From Actinomycetota bacterium (GTDB taxonomy: Bacteria; Actinomycetota; Acidimicrobiia; Acidimicrobiales; AC-14), in NCBI GenBank assembly GCA_020200615.1, contig JAIVIH010000036.1:1-14173 (forward strand): a stretch of 14,173 nt of DNA, in the 5' to 3' direction. Positions 1 to 6,303 of the stretch are shown piece after piece. The notes beneath the pieces are model-generated. The model searched no databases. It had not been told where the DNA came from and saw only the letters and a program-made list of their open reading frames with translations. Both the position numbers and the translations under genes were made by a program. Position 1 is the stretch's first letter. Every line of letters starts with the position of its first letter.

Positions 1-54
1 AGACGCTCCGTTGCTCAACTTCCACGCAGCCTGAGTGCTCAGTAAGACTCGCCT

Positions 55-70
55 CCTACACCTTTGTAGG
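55..70. other. Small perfect inverted repeat (hairpin)
   Basis: CCTACA at 55-60 and TGTAGG at 65-70 pair perfectly around a CCTT loop. No T-tract follows on either strand, so it is not a classical intrinsic terminator. It could mark the end of a gene entering from the left, but that gene is not visible. Confidence 0.3.
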
Positions 71-83
71 GACGCGGCGAAGA

Positions 84-121
84 TGATCAGTGGCGCACCC
101 AACATGATCATGAAGTGATCA
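84..121. repeat. Cluster of three TGATCA palindromes
   Basis: Identical TGATCA hexamers start at 84, 105 and 116, so they are 21 and 11 bases apart, close to two and one helical turns. A related CGATCA lies at 139. Only two other TGATCA sites were seen in the window (about 6106 and 9090), so the clustering is notable. It could be an operator array, but no adjacent promoter or regulator gene is visible; chance or coding constraint on the minus strand are alternatives. Confidence 0.35.
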
Positions 122-368
122 CTCGCAGACAGGAACACGATCAGGCAAGTCGCGTCGGGCGCTGAGGGGCCGCCCAGCGCACACAGCCCCATGCCCGAAG
201 GGCTCGTTCCCAGCCCGTGCAGCCATGAGCTATGCCGGTCATCTTCTCTCGGCACTTCTTGAGTCGCCCAGGCACCCCGAACCGTCGATATGGTCGGGTT
301 CGGTACCAAGCTGAGGTTCAGAGTCCCGTCGTGGAACGGCCTCGTTCAGCCGGGCCTGCCATGCGCGA

Positions 369-384
369 GCGCTGTCGGCAGCGC
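369..384 (-). terminator. Hairpin just past the methyltransferase stop
   Basis: GCGCTG (369-374) and CAGCGC (379-384) form a perfect 6-bp stem with a 4-base loop, two bases beyond the stop codon of the minus-strand methyltransferase. There is no U-tract, so this would be a T-less terminator or an RNA 3'-end stabiliser at best. Confidence 0.35.
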
Positions 385-386
385 GG

Positions 387-1034
387 TCATCGACGCCGGG
401 CGCGCAGGACGACGTCGGCGACGTGTGGGGTGCCGGGTGGCGGGTCGATGCGCGGCTCGACCACGTGCAGCTCGACCGTGAAGTCGTCGCCAAGCAGCCG
501 GCCGAGCTCGTCGGCACCGACGTAGTTCGCCGGGTCGATGCCCTGCGACTTCATGTGCTCGCGGTGCTCGTCGTCGAGGTCGTGGTAGACGGCAAGTAGT
601 AACCCTCCACGGCGCATTGTGCCGAGCAACCCCCGCACGGCAGTGTCACCGGCGGCCTTGGGAAGCGCTGGGTACTGCATCGAAACGAGGTCGAACGAGG
701 CGGCCGGGAACGGTGTCTGCAGGGCGTCCCCGCAGATCCACTCGACCGTGGCTCGGGCCAACTCGGCAGCCTCGCGCGCCCGGCACACGGCGACATCGGA
801 GAGGTCGATCGCAGTGACCGTCCAGCCGCGCCGAGCAAGCCAGATCGCGTCCGCACCCTCGCCACAACCGACGTCGAGCGCCCGGCCCGGGGTGAGGTCG
901 GCGACCTCGGCGACGAGCCGCCCGTTGGGTCGCCCGCTCCACATCGCTCCGTCGCGCTCGCTGTACCTCGTGTCCCACTCGGCGGCCTGCGCCGCCGCGC
1001 CGAACCGCTGCTCGTCGTGTTCGCGCTCGTGCAT
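387..1034 (-). CDS. Class I SAM-dependent methyltransferase
   Basis: A 215-residue soluble protein expected to move a methyl group from S-adenosylmethionine to an unidentified acceptor. Seen: motif I LDVGCGEGADAIWLA (residues 53-67), the acidic residue ending strand beta2 in TAIDLS (74-79), an acidic loop GDALQTPFP (102-110), and the post-motif strand FDLVSMQYP (114-122); this is the Methyltransf_11/25-type Rossmann layout. The N-terminal W-x-x-R-Y segment (20-24) and MWSGRPN (31-37) are typical of TehB-like and related small-molecule methyltransferases. The frame extends upstream to 1223, but ATG 1034 is preferred: the extension is low-complexity, overlaps the divergent gene, and a TACCGT box lies 7 bases before this ATG. 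It diverges from the LLM oxidoreductase. The fold is clear; the substrate is unknown. Confidence 0.88.
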   Translation of the reverse strand: MHEREHDEQRFGAAAQAAEWDTRYSERDGAMWSGRPNGRLVAEVADLTPGRALDVGCGEGADAIWLARRGWTVTAIDLSDVAVCRAREAAELARATVEWICGDALQTPFPAASFDLVSMQYPALPKAAGDTAVRGLLGTMRRGGLLLAVYHDLDDEHREHMKSQGIDPANYVGADELGRLLGDDFTVELHVVEPRIDPPPGTPHVADVVLRARRR

Positions 1035-1041
1035 GGTCCGC

Positions 1042-1047
1042 ACGGTA
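1042..1047 (-). promoter_or_regulatory. Probable -10 box of a leaderless methyltransferase mRNA
   Basis: Read on the minus strand, TACCGT lies 7 bases before ATG 1034, with no Shine-Dalgarno between them. It fits the actinobacterial TANNNT -10 element, with transcription starting at or next to the start codon. No good -35 hexamer was seen. The same layout recurs at five or more genes in this window. Confidence 0.45.
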
Positions 1048-1137
1048 GACCGCCGCCCGATCGGCGACCGTCGCCCCCATGCCGTCGCGGCGCGACGCTG
1101 AGCCGGGACCTCGACCGGCCACCCGCCCAGCGGCCGG

Positions 1138-1143
1138 TACGGT
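1138..1143 (+). promoter_or_regulatory. Probable -10 box of a leaderless LLM oxidoreductase mRNA
   Basis: TACGGT is followed by six bases and then ATG 1150. There is no recognisable ribosome-binding site in the six bases, consistent with a leaderless transcript. The opposing methyltransferase promoter lies about 90 bp away in the same 115-bp intergenic region. Confidence 0.45.
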
Positions 1144-1149
1144 GGCTGG

Positions 1150-2058
1150 ATGCGGCTCGGGTTCGCGGCGCCCGTTTCCGGTTCGTGGGCGAGCCCCGCC
1201 AACTGCGTGGAGATCGCCCGCAAGGCCGAGGAGCTGGGCTACACGTCCTTGTGGACCTTCCAGCGGCTCTTGTCACCACTGGAGGGCGATAGCCCTGTGC
1301 TCCCGCCTCCCTACCACAGCGTTTACGACCCGCTGGCGACACTGGCCTACCTCGCGGGCCAGACGACGAGGGTGCGGCTCGGGGTCGCCATCGCCAACAT
1401 GCCGTACTACTCACCCCTGGTGCTGGCCAAGCTCCTCACCACCGTCGACCATCTATCCGGCGGTCGGCTGGACGCGGGGCTGGGCCTCGGCTGGTCGCCT
1501 CCCGAGTTTGCGGCCGTCGGAGTACCCACGGCCCGGCGTGGTGCCCGCGCCGAGGACTACATCCGCTGCCTGAAGGCCATCTGGACGGACGAGATCGTTG
1601 AGTATGACGGTGATTTCTACCGAGTTCCCCGATCGAGGGTCGACCCGAAGCCCGTCCAGAAACCGCATCCCCCGCTCCTGCTCGGCGGGACGGCCGAGGT
1701 CGCCCTCCGGCGTGTCGGACGGGTTGCCGCCGGGTGGATCAGCAGCAGCCGCGCAGATCTGAGCACGATCGACGAGTCGGTCGCCGTCATCCGGACCGAG
1801 GCTGTGCGAGCGGGCCGCGATCCCGACGACCTCCGCTTCATCTGCCGCGGTGTGGTCAAGGTTCGTACGGGGGAGCGGGGGCCACTGGTCGGCTCCCTGA
1901 AAGAGATTGGCGCCGACCTAGGGGACCTGGCGGCGAAGGGGATCACGGAAACATTCATCGACCTCAACTTCGACCCCGAGATCGGCTCCCCGGACGCGGA
2001 TCCTGCGGTCTCGATCCGTCGAGCGCACGAGGTTCTCGAGGCCCTGGCTCCGGGCTGA
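1150..2058 (+). CDS. LLM-class (luciferase-like) probably F420-dependent oxidoreductase
   Basis: A 302-residue TIM-barrel flavin/F420 oxidoreductase of the bacterial luciferase-like superfamily. Seen: N-terminal strand RLGFAAPVSGSW (2-13), AEELGYTSLWTFQRLL (26-41), the barrel segment TRVRLGVAIANMPYYSPLVLAKLLTTVDHLSGGRLDAGLG split over residues 73-112 with the family signature LSGGR (102-106), and PPLLLGG (174-180) before the substrate-side helices. Length is normal. In actinobacteria such proteins usually take reducing equivalents from coenzyme F420 rather than FMN; that cofactor is inferred from lineage and similarity, not proved. The substrate is unknown. The VOC gene follows 39 bp after its stop, suggesting one transcript; its own promoter appears to be the TACGGT box. 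Confidence 0.9.
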   Translation: MRLGFAAPVSGSWASPANCVEIARKAEELGYTSLWTFQRLLSPLEGDSPVLPPPYHSVYDPLATLAYLAGQTTRVRLGVAIANMPYYSPLVLAKLLTTVDHLSGGRLDAGLGLGWSPPEFAAVGVPTARRGARAEDYIRCLKAIWTDEIVEYDGDFYRVPRSRVDPKPVQKPHPPLLLGGTAEVALRRVGRVAAGWISSSRADLSTIDESVAVIRTEAVRAGRDPDDLRFICRGVVKVRTGERGPLVGSLKEIGADLGDLAAKGITETFIDLNFDPEIGSPDADPAVSIRRAHEVLEALAPG

Positions 2059-2097
2059 TCGAGAATGACCGACGGCGCACAACCCGGGAGGCTGCAG

Positions 2098-2520
2098 GTG
2101 GACCTGAAACTCGAGCTCGTGCTGGTTCCCGTCACGGACGTTGACCGGGCCAAGGCCTTCTACACGGAGAAAGTCGGCTTCATCCTTGACGTCGACCACC
2201 AAGTCAGCGACGAGTTCCGCGTCGTCCAGATGACGCCACCGGGGTCGGCCTGCTCGATCACCATCGGGATCGGGATCACCAACGCGACCCCGGGTTCCGT
2301 CCGGGGCCTTCACCTGGTCGTGTCCGACATCGAAGCGGCGCGTGCCGAGCTGGTGGAACGGGGAGTGGACGTCAGCGACCTCAGACACTTCGGGTCGACC
2401 GGGTGGGAGCCAGGGCCGGATCCGGAACGCCGGACCTACCGCTCGTTCGCCGACTTCACCGACCCTGACGGCAACAGCTGGATCCTCCAGGAGGCGAGGC
2501 GGGGCGAGGCCGGGGCCTGA
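2098..2520 (+). CDS. VOC-superfamily (glyoxalase/bleomycin-resistance fold) protein
   Basis: A 140-residue protein with two beta-alpha-beta-beta-beta halves: LELVLVPVTDVDRAKAFY (5-22) and GLHLVVSDIEAARAELVERG (70-89), ending with the typical FTDPDGNSWILQE (120-132). These folds bind a divalent metal or a small ligand; members include lyases, dioxygenases and resistance proteins, so no reaction can be assigned. GTG 2098 was chosen because GGGAGG sits six bases upstream and the protein then begins with VDLKLELV, as such proteins usually do. An in-frame ATG at 2065, only seven bases after the oxidoreductase stop, would add 11 residues (151 in all) and remains possible. It is probably co-transcribed with the oxidoreductase. 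Confidence 0.85.
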   Translation: MDLKLELVLVPVTDVDRAKAFYTEKVGFILDVDHQVSDEFRVVQMTPPGSACSITIGIGITNATPGSVRGLHLVVSDIEAARAELVERGVDVSDLRHFGSTGWEPGPDPERRTYRSFADFTDPDGNSWILQEARRGEAGA

Positions 2521-2547
2521 AACGAAGGAACCCAGCCCGAGCCTCAC

Positions 2548-2553
2548 TACGCT
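2548..2553 (+). promoter_or_regulatory. Possible -10 box of the membrane-protein gene
   Basis: TACGCT ends 10 bases before ATG 2564, which would give a 5' leader of only a few bases. The sequence between holds no Shine-Dalgarno. The spacing is slightly longer than at the other leaderless candidates, so this is weaker. Confidence 0.3.
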
Positions 2554-2563
2554 CGGCCCCGGG

Positions 2564-4507
2564 ATGAGGACCACTGGCCGACGTTCCGCGGCGCCCGTCA
2601 CCCGCACCCACTTCCGCCTCCGGACGGCCGCGCTCGCCGCAGCCATGAGCGCCGTCGGCCTGGGTCTCGCCGCTGCGACACCGTTGCAGGCCGCCCCTGC
2701 GGATGCCGCACGCCCGATCGCCCTGGTACTGGTTCGCGACCTCACCTGGTCCACCGCCCCGTCGTCGCTCGACGGGTTCGCCAGGGCGAACCTCTCCATG
2801 CGCACAGCCGAAGCGGAGGCCGAACCCGCCGACGTGTACTTGAGCCTCGGCAAGGGAGGTCGCTCCGCCGCACTCGAGGATGGCGCCGGAGCCGGCCGCA
2901 TCGAAGCCACGCCGGGCGGGGGGCTGCGGCTCGTCGACTGGCCGGCTTTGCAGAAACGCGACCGCGACCTGCACTTCGGCGGGACCCTGGGGTTGGTGGG
3001 GGAGACCCTGAAGAGCGGAGGTCGCCGGTGGGCGCTGGCCAGTGACGACAAGGACGCCGCCGCGGCGGCGGCGTCGGCCGACGGCATGGTCCCCAGGTCC
3101 TACCCGGGAACCGTGGACGGGATCGAGAGCGCGATGACGGCTGAGCTCGATGCGATCTTCGTCGCCATCCCCCGCTCCCAGCTCTCGACGACGCTGCGGG
3201 CTCTCGACGGGACGTGCACGTTGGTCGCCAGCGCTTCCACTCCCACCGGGAGCCGGCATCTCGGAGTCCTTGCCGTGTCGGCCGCGTGCGGGTTGGGCTC
3301 CGCCGGGCTGGCCTCACCATCGACGCACCACGCCCACCTCGTGACCTTGCCCGACGTCAGCCGCACCTTCCTGGAGATGGCGGGAGTCCCTCGCCCGTCT
3401 TCCATCGGGGGCGCGGTCGTGACCCCGGCCGCGGCGGTCGACCGGGAGAACCTCGTGGAGCGCGACCGGCGGACCTGGACCGCCGACCGGTCCCGCACCG
3501 CGTTCGTCTGGCTGTTCGTAGTGCTCCACGCCCTCGGCGCTCTGATCGTGATCGTCTGGCGCAGGGCCCGGACGGTCGTTTGCTGCGCGCTACTGGCCAT
3601 CCCCTCTGCCAGCCTGCTCATGATGCTCGTCCCGTGGTGGCGGGCGGGGGCGTGGCTCGGGCTTCTCCTGGGCGGCGCCGTTGCCGCCCTCATCGCCGTC
3701 GGTGGGGCAGTGCTCGTGAGACGTGACCCGGCCGTAGGGATCGCCGCCGTGGCCGCCTTCACCTCGGCCGTCGTGGCCGTCGACGCCCTCTTCGGCAGCC
3801 CGCTCCAGATCGACGCCCCGTTCGGCAACTCTCCCGTCGTAGCCGGGCGCTTCTACGGAGTGGGCAACATCGGTTCGGGATTCCTCGTCGCCGGTCTTCT
3901 TGTCGCCGGCGGCCTGGCCATCGACCGCTGGGGTCGTCGCGCTGTGCCGTGGGTCGGCGGAGCATTCGGGATGGGCGCGGTGGCCGGAGGGGCGCCGCAG
4001 TTCGGGGCCGACATCGGCGGCGTTCTGTTCGCGGTTCCCGCTTATGGCCTGCTGCTGCTGGGGGCTCGCCGCGCCCGGGTGACGGTCCGCCATGTCCTGC
4101 TGCTGGCCGGTGCCGCGGCCACCGTCGTGGCCCTGTTCGTGGCCGTCGACCTGGTGCGGGGGGCTGGATCGCAGACCCATCTCGCCCAGAGCGTCGGGGG
4201 CGATGGCTTGGGCGACGAGGTGATACGCAAAGCGAGCCGGGCGATCCAGACGGTCAAGGCGCCCATGGCCAACCTGGTGGTGATCGCCGCCGCCGGCCTG
4301 GTCTGGACGCGGTTCTCGCCGGGCCCCCGTTCCGCGCTGCGGTTCGCGTCCTACGCCGTGCTGGTGGCCGCCGTCGTCGGCTCTCTACTCAACGACTCCG
4401 GTGTGAACGTGGCGGCCGCGGTGGCCGCCGTGGCCTGGCCCGCCGGGGTTCTCGTGTCCTCCCGATCTGAGGAGGTCCGCCCCGCGGTGGACGGTGTCCT
4501 GGTATGA
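2564..4507 (+). CDS. Polytopic membrane protein with exported N-terminal domain, possibly alkaline-phosphatase-like
   Basis: A 647-residue protein of unknown function. Residues 1-49 look like a long signal peptide (basic start, hydrophobic 21-38, Ala-rich end). Residues 50-310 form an extracytoplasmic domain; its end, LPDVSRTFLEMAGVPRPSSIGG (262-283, interrupted here for brevity), resembles the C-terminal part of alkaline-phosphatase/sulfatase-superfamily domains, but no complete metal-site set is obvious, so it may be degenerate. From about 313 to 632 there are roughly eight to ten membrane segments, with conserved-looking motifs GNSPVVAGRFYGVGN (421-435), PQFGADIGG (478-486) and LLNDSGVNV (608-616). 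ATG 2564 is used because upstream in-frame residues overlap the VOC gene out of frame. The downstream glycosyltransferase gene begins at once, suggesting one envelope operon. I recall similar unnamed actinobacterial and clostridial membrane proteins with these motifs. Confidence 0.75.
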   Translation: MRTTGRRSAAPVTRTHFRLRTAALAAAMSAVGLGLAAATPLQAAPADAARPIALVLVRDLTWSTAPSSLDGFARANLSMRTAEAEAEPADVYLSLGKGGRSAALEDGAGAGRIEATPGGGLRLVDWPALQKRDRDLHFGGTLGLVGETLKSGGRRWALASDDKDAAAAAASADGMVPRSYPGTVDGIESAMTAELDAIFVAIPRSQLSTTLRALDGTCTLVASASTPTGSRHLGVLAVSAACGLGSAGLASPSTHHAHLVTLPDVSRTFLEMAGVPRPSSIGGAVVTPAAAVDRENLVERDRRTWTADRSRTAFVWLFVVLHALGALIVIVWRRARTVVCCALLAIPSASLLMMLVPWWRAGAWLGLLLGGAVAALIAVGGAVLVRRDPAVGIAAVAAFTSAVVAVDALFGSPLQIDAPFGNSPVVAGRFYGVGNIGSGFLVAGLLVAGGLAIDRWGRRAVPWVGGAFGMGAVAGGAPQFGADIGGVLFAVPAYGLLLLGARRARVTVRHVLLLAGAAATVVALFVAVDLVRGAGSQTHLAQSVGGDGLGDEVIRKASRAIQTVKAPMANLVVIAAAGLVWTRFSPGPRSALRFASYAVLVAAVVGSLLNDSGVNVAAAVAAVAWPAGVLVSSRSEEVRPAVDGVLV

Positions 4508-4508
4508 C
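4503..4508 (+). promoter_or_regulatory. Possible -10 box overlapping the membrane-protein stop codon
   Basis: TATGAC is followed by six bases and then GTG 4515, the same spacing seen at the better leaderless candidates. It overlaps the TGA at 4505-4507. A GGAGG at 4471-4475 is too far from either possible start to serve as a normal ribosome-binding site. Weak, but it helps choose GTG 4515. Confidence 0.25.
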
Positions 4509-4514
4509 CGGGCC

Positions 4515-5793
4515 GTGAGCACGGAACACGGCGTGCGGCCGGCGCTGAGTGATCGCCGGTGGACCGTCCGGCTGGGGCTGGGTTTCGCTCTCGTCGCCCT
4601 CCTGCTTCACGTACCCGGGCTGGTGCGCCCCCTGTTCAACTCCGACGAGGCGAGCTTGGCCACCATGGCCATGGTCATCGAGCGGGGAGGCACGCTGTAC
4701 CACGAAACCGCCGACCGGAAGCCGCCGGTCGTGCCGTACATCTACGCGCTGGTCTTCAGCGCCACGGGAGAGCGGGACATTCGTCCCGTGCGGGCCCTGG
4801 GCGCTCTGGCCCTGGCGGGTACGGCCCTCCTGCTGGCCTTCGAGGCAAAACGCAGGGCGGGTACCCGCGTCGCCGCCGTCGCCGCCGGAGGTTTCTTTCT
4901 GGCCGGTACGGCGGCCAACTTCCCGGCGGACTCCCAGGCCGCGGGCTTCGAGCTGTTCATGCTGCTGCCGATGACGGCCGCGGTTGTGGCCGCCGGGCGA
5001 GGCAAGGCGGTGGTGGCCGGGCTCTGCCTGGCCCACGGGCAACGGCGGATACCTGGTCCTGAGGGGGTCACTGCTCGCCTCCATCTTCCGCGGGCTGGGG
5101 ATGACTTTGGCCTTCGTGGTCCTCAATGCCGTGTTGATCTGGTGCTGCGTGGTCGCCGGGCGCCGGGGCAAGGTCGACTGGGACCTCTGGCTGTGGCTCG
5201 CGGGCGGGGCCGTCGCCGTCCTGGCCGGCTTCCGCTTCTTCGGGCACTACTACCTGCAGCTCGTCCCTCCCCTGGCCCTGATCGCCGCGTGTGGGCTCCC
5301 GGCGACCAGACGGGCGTGGAGGTGGGCCGCCGCCGGTGGGGTGCTGGTCCCGGTACTGGGCATGTGGCTCTTCAGCTTCTTTCCGCCCAACGCCCGCGGG
5401 ATCATCCCCTACCGGGACGTCGCCGATCGCACGCGCGCCCTGACCGTATCGTCCGACCGCATCTTCGTGTGGGGCGAGTACCCGGAGATCTATTGGGCTG
5501 CCAACCGCGAGCCGGCCACTCGCTTCATCCACACCGGCTTCCTCACCGGGAACTCGGGGGGCAGGGACGCCAACCTGGTGAGGCCGTCGGACGGGCTGCC
5601 GGGGGGATGGCGGCTCCTGGCCGCCGACCTCGCCGCCAACCCGCCCGACCTCATCGTCGACACCAGCAGGGCGTCGATCCGCAAGTCCGATCGACACCCC
5701 TTGGAGGAGACATTCCTGTGGGAGGACGTCGTTCGCGACTACCAGCTCGTCGAGGTCGTCGACGGGGTCAGGCTGTACCGACGGACGTCGTGA
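4515..5793 (+). pseudogene. GT39/ArnT-like (PMT_2) glycosyltransferase, internally deleted and frameshifted
   Basis: Two parts of one GT-C membrane glycosyltransferase lie in different frames. Part one (from GTG 4515, or GTG 4494 in the same frame) has a membrane helix, then the luminal loop FNSDEASLATMA with the acidic catalytic-type residues, the KPPVVPYIYALVF segment typical of the family, and more helices down to VVAGLCLA (about 5010-5033). Part two begins with TGNGGYLVLRG (5035-5067) in the +1-shifted frame, continues with helices and the usual soluble tail ending at TGA 5791-5793. In intact relatives a KQTA-type loop and two or more helices separate these parts, so I infer that some 60-100 residues are missing at about 5031-5034. 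Intact enzymes move a sugar from a polyprenyl-phosphate donor. Either a true pseudogene or an assembly deletion; the sequence alone cannot tell. Confidence 0.75.
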
Positions 5794-5812
5794 GCACGGG
5801 CCGCCCGAGGCG

Positions 5813-6268
5813 TCAGATCGCCTGGAGCTGGCCTCTGATCGCCCCCGGCCCGAAGCTGGGCGCGCTGTGGAGGTTGAGGTAGTACTGGGCGGGGTTGGCG
5901 GCAATGTTGTCAAGCAGGGCCTCGTTGTCCACCGTCACGCACTGCCTGAACTGCCCCGAACCCTGCTGCGTCGGGTTGGCGAAGGGGACCACGATGGGCC
6001 CGGACGCGGTCGTGGGGGCGAGGTGGATGTGGAGCCCGCTGATGGCGCCGTCGACGTTGGCGTACTGCAGGATCAGGCACAGCTGGTTCGTCTCGTCGTT
6101 GATGGTGATCACGGCGCGGCCGATGGCGTCCGGGTCGCCCGGTCCGGGGCGTTCGGCGGCGCCGGTGAGGACGGTGTACAACCGGGCGTCGGCCGCTCCC
6201 GCCGGTGAGACCGCTCCGAACACACTCAGAATCATCAGGCACGCGACCACGGCAATGCGACGAGTCAT
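5813..6268 (-). CDS. Exported CHRD-domain protein
   Basis: A 151-residue secreted protein. Residues 1-26 form a clear signal peptide (MTRR, hydrophobic core, cleavage after AGA-type Ala). The rest is one CHRD domain: YTVLTGAAERPGPGDPDAIGRA (31-52, with a gap of no consequence), the hallmark ISGLHIHLAP (77-86), and NLHSAPSFGPGAIRGQL (132-148). CHRD domains occur in chordin and in many bacterial exported proteins; their biochemical role is not known. The start is well supported: GGGAGGTGG lies four bases before ATG 6268. It follows the AAA ATPase by 35 bp on the same strand and may be co-transcribed with it, although its strong ribosome-binding site and the hairpin in the gap show that it is translated independently. 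It converges with the glycosyltransferase gene, 19 bp apart. Confidence 0.9.
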   Translation of the reverse strand: MTRRIAVVACLMILSVFGAVSPAGAADARLYTVLTGAAERPGPGDPDAIGRAVITINDETNQLCLILQYANVDGAISGLHIHLAPTTASGPIVVPFANPTQQGSGQFRQCVTVDNEALLDNIAANPAQYYLNLHSAPSFGPGAIRGQLQAI

Positions 6269-6272
6269 ATGT

Positions 6273-6281
6273 CCACCTCCC
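6273..6281 (-). promoter_or_regulatory. Strong Shine-Dalgarno of the CHRD gene
   Basis: On the minus strand GGGAGGTGG lies four bases before ATG 6268 (six bases from the GGAGGT core). It is the clearest ribosome-binding site in the window, where most other genes have none. Confidence 0.75.
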
Positions 6282-6298
6282 GCTCGTTGGCTACGAGC
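6282..6298 (-). promoter_or_regulatory. Intercistronic hairpin ahead of the CHRD ribosome-binding site
   Basis: GCTCGT (6282-6287) and ACGAGC (6293-6298) make a perfect 6-bp stem with a 5-base loop. It fills most of the gap between the AAA ATPase stop codon and the CHRD Shine-Dalgarno, which it directly abuts. No U-tract follows, so termination is unlikely; an RNA-processing, stability or translation-setting role is more plausible. Confidence 0.35.
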
Positions 6299-6303
6299 AA
6301 AGC

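Larger units (their letters stand above)
1..386. other. Left-edge stretch without a convincing gene
   Basis: No frame here shows both a recognisable protein and the strong G/C third-position bias of the genes to the right. Base composition is visibly less G+C-rich than the rest of the window. It contains two short inverted repeats (31-42 and 55-70), a cluster of three TGATCA palindromes (84-121), and a hairpin next to the methyltransferase stop codon (369-384). A minus-strand frame stays open from 345 to the left edge and includes one hydrophobic segment; I do not call it a gene, but it is listed among the findings. On the plus strand, frames entering from the left stop at 32-34 and 43-45, so the 3' end of an upstream gene could lie here, but nothing is recognisable. 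Confidence 0.5.

Noticed and set aside
200..216. tRNA T-arm-like stem (GGGCT/AGCCC with a 7-base loop)
   Set aside because: The loop lacks the TTCRA consensus and no acceptor, D or anticodon arms are found around it.
551..1414. Long minus-strand open frame overlapping the methyltransferase
   Set aside because: Arg/Ser/Pro-rich shadow frame in G+C-rich DNA with no family motifs; the methyltransferase frame has all its motifs.
1918..3087. 389-codon minus-strand frame across the VOC and membrane-protein genes
   Set aside because: Antisense shadow with low-complexity composition; the plus-strand frames have clear domain motifs and membrane segments.
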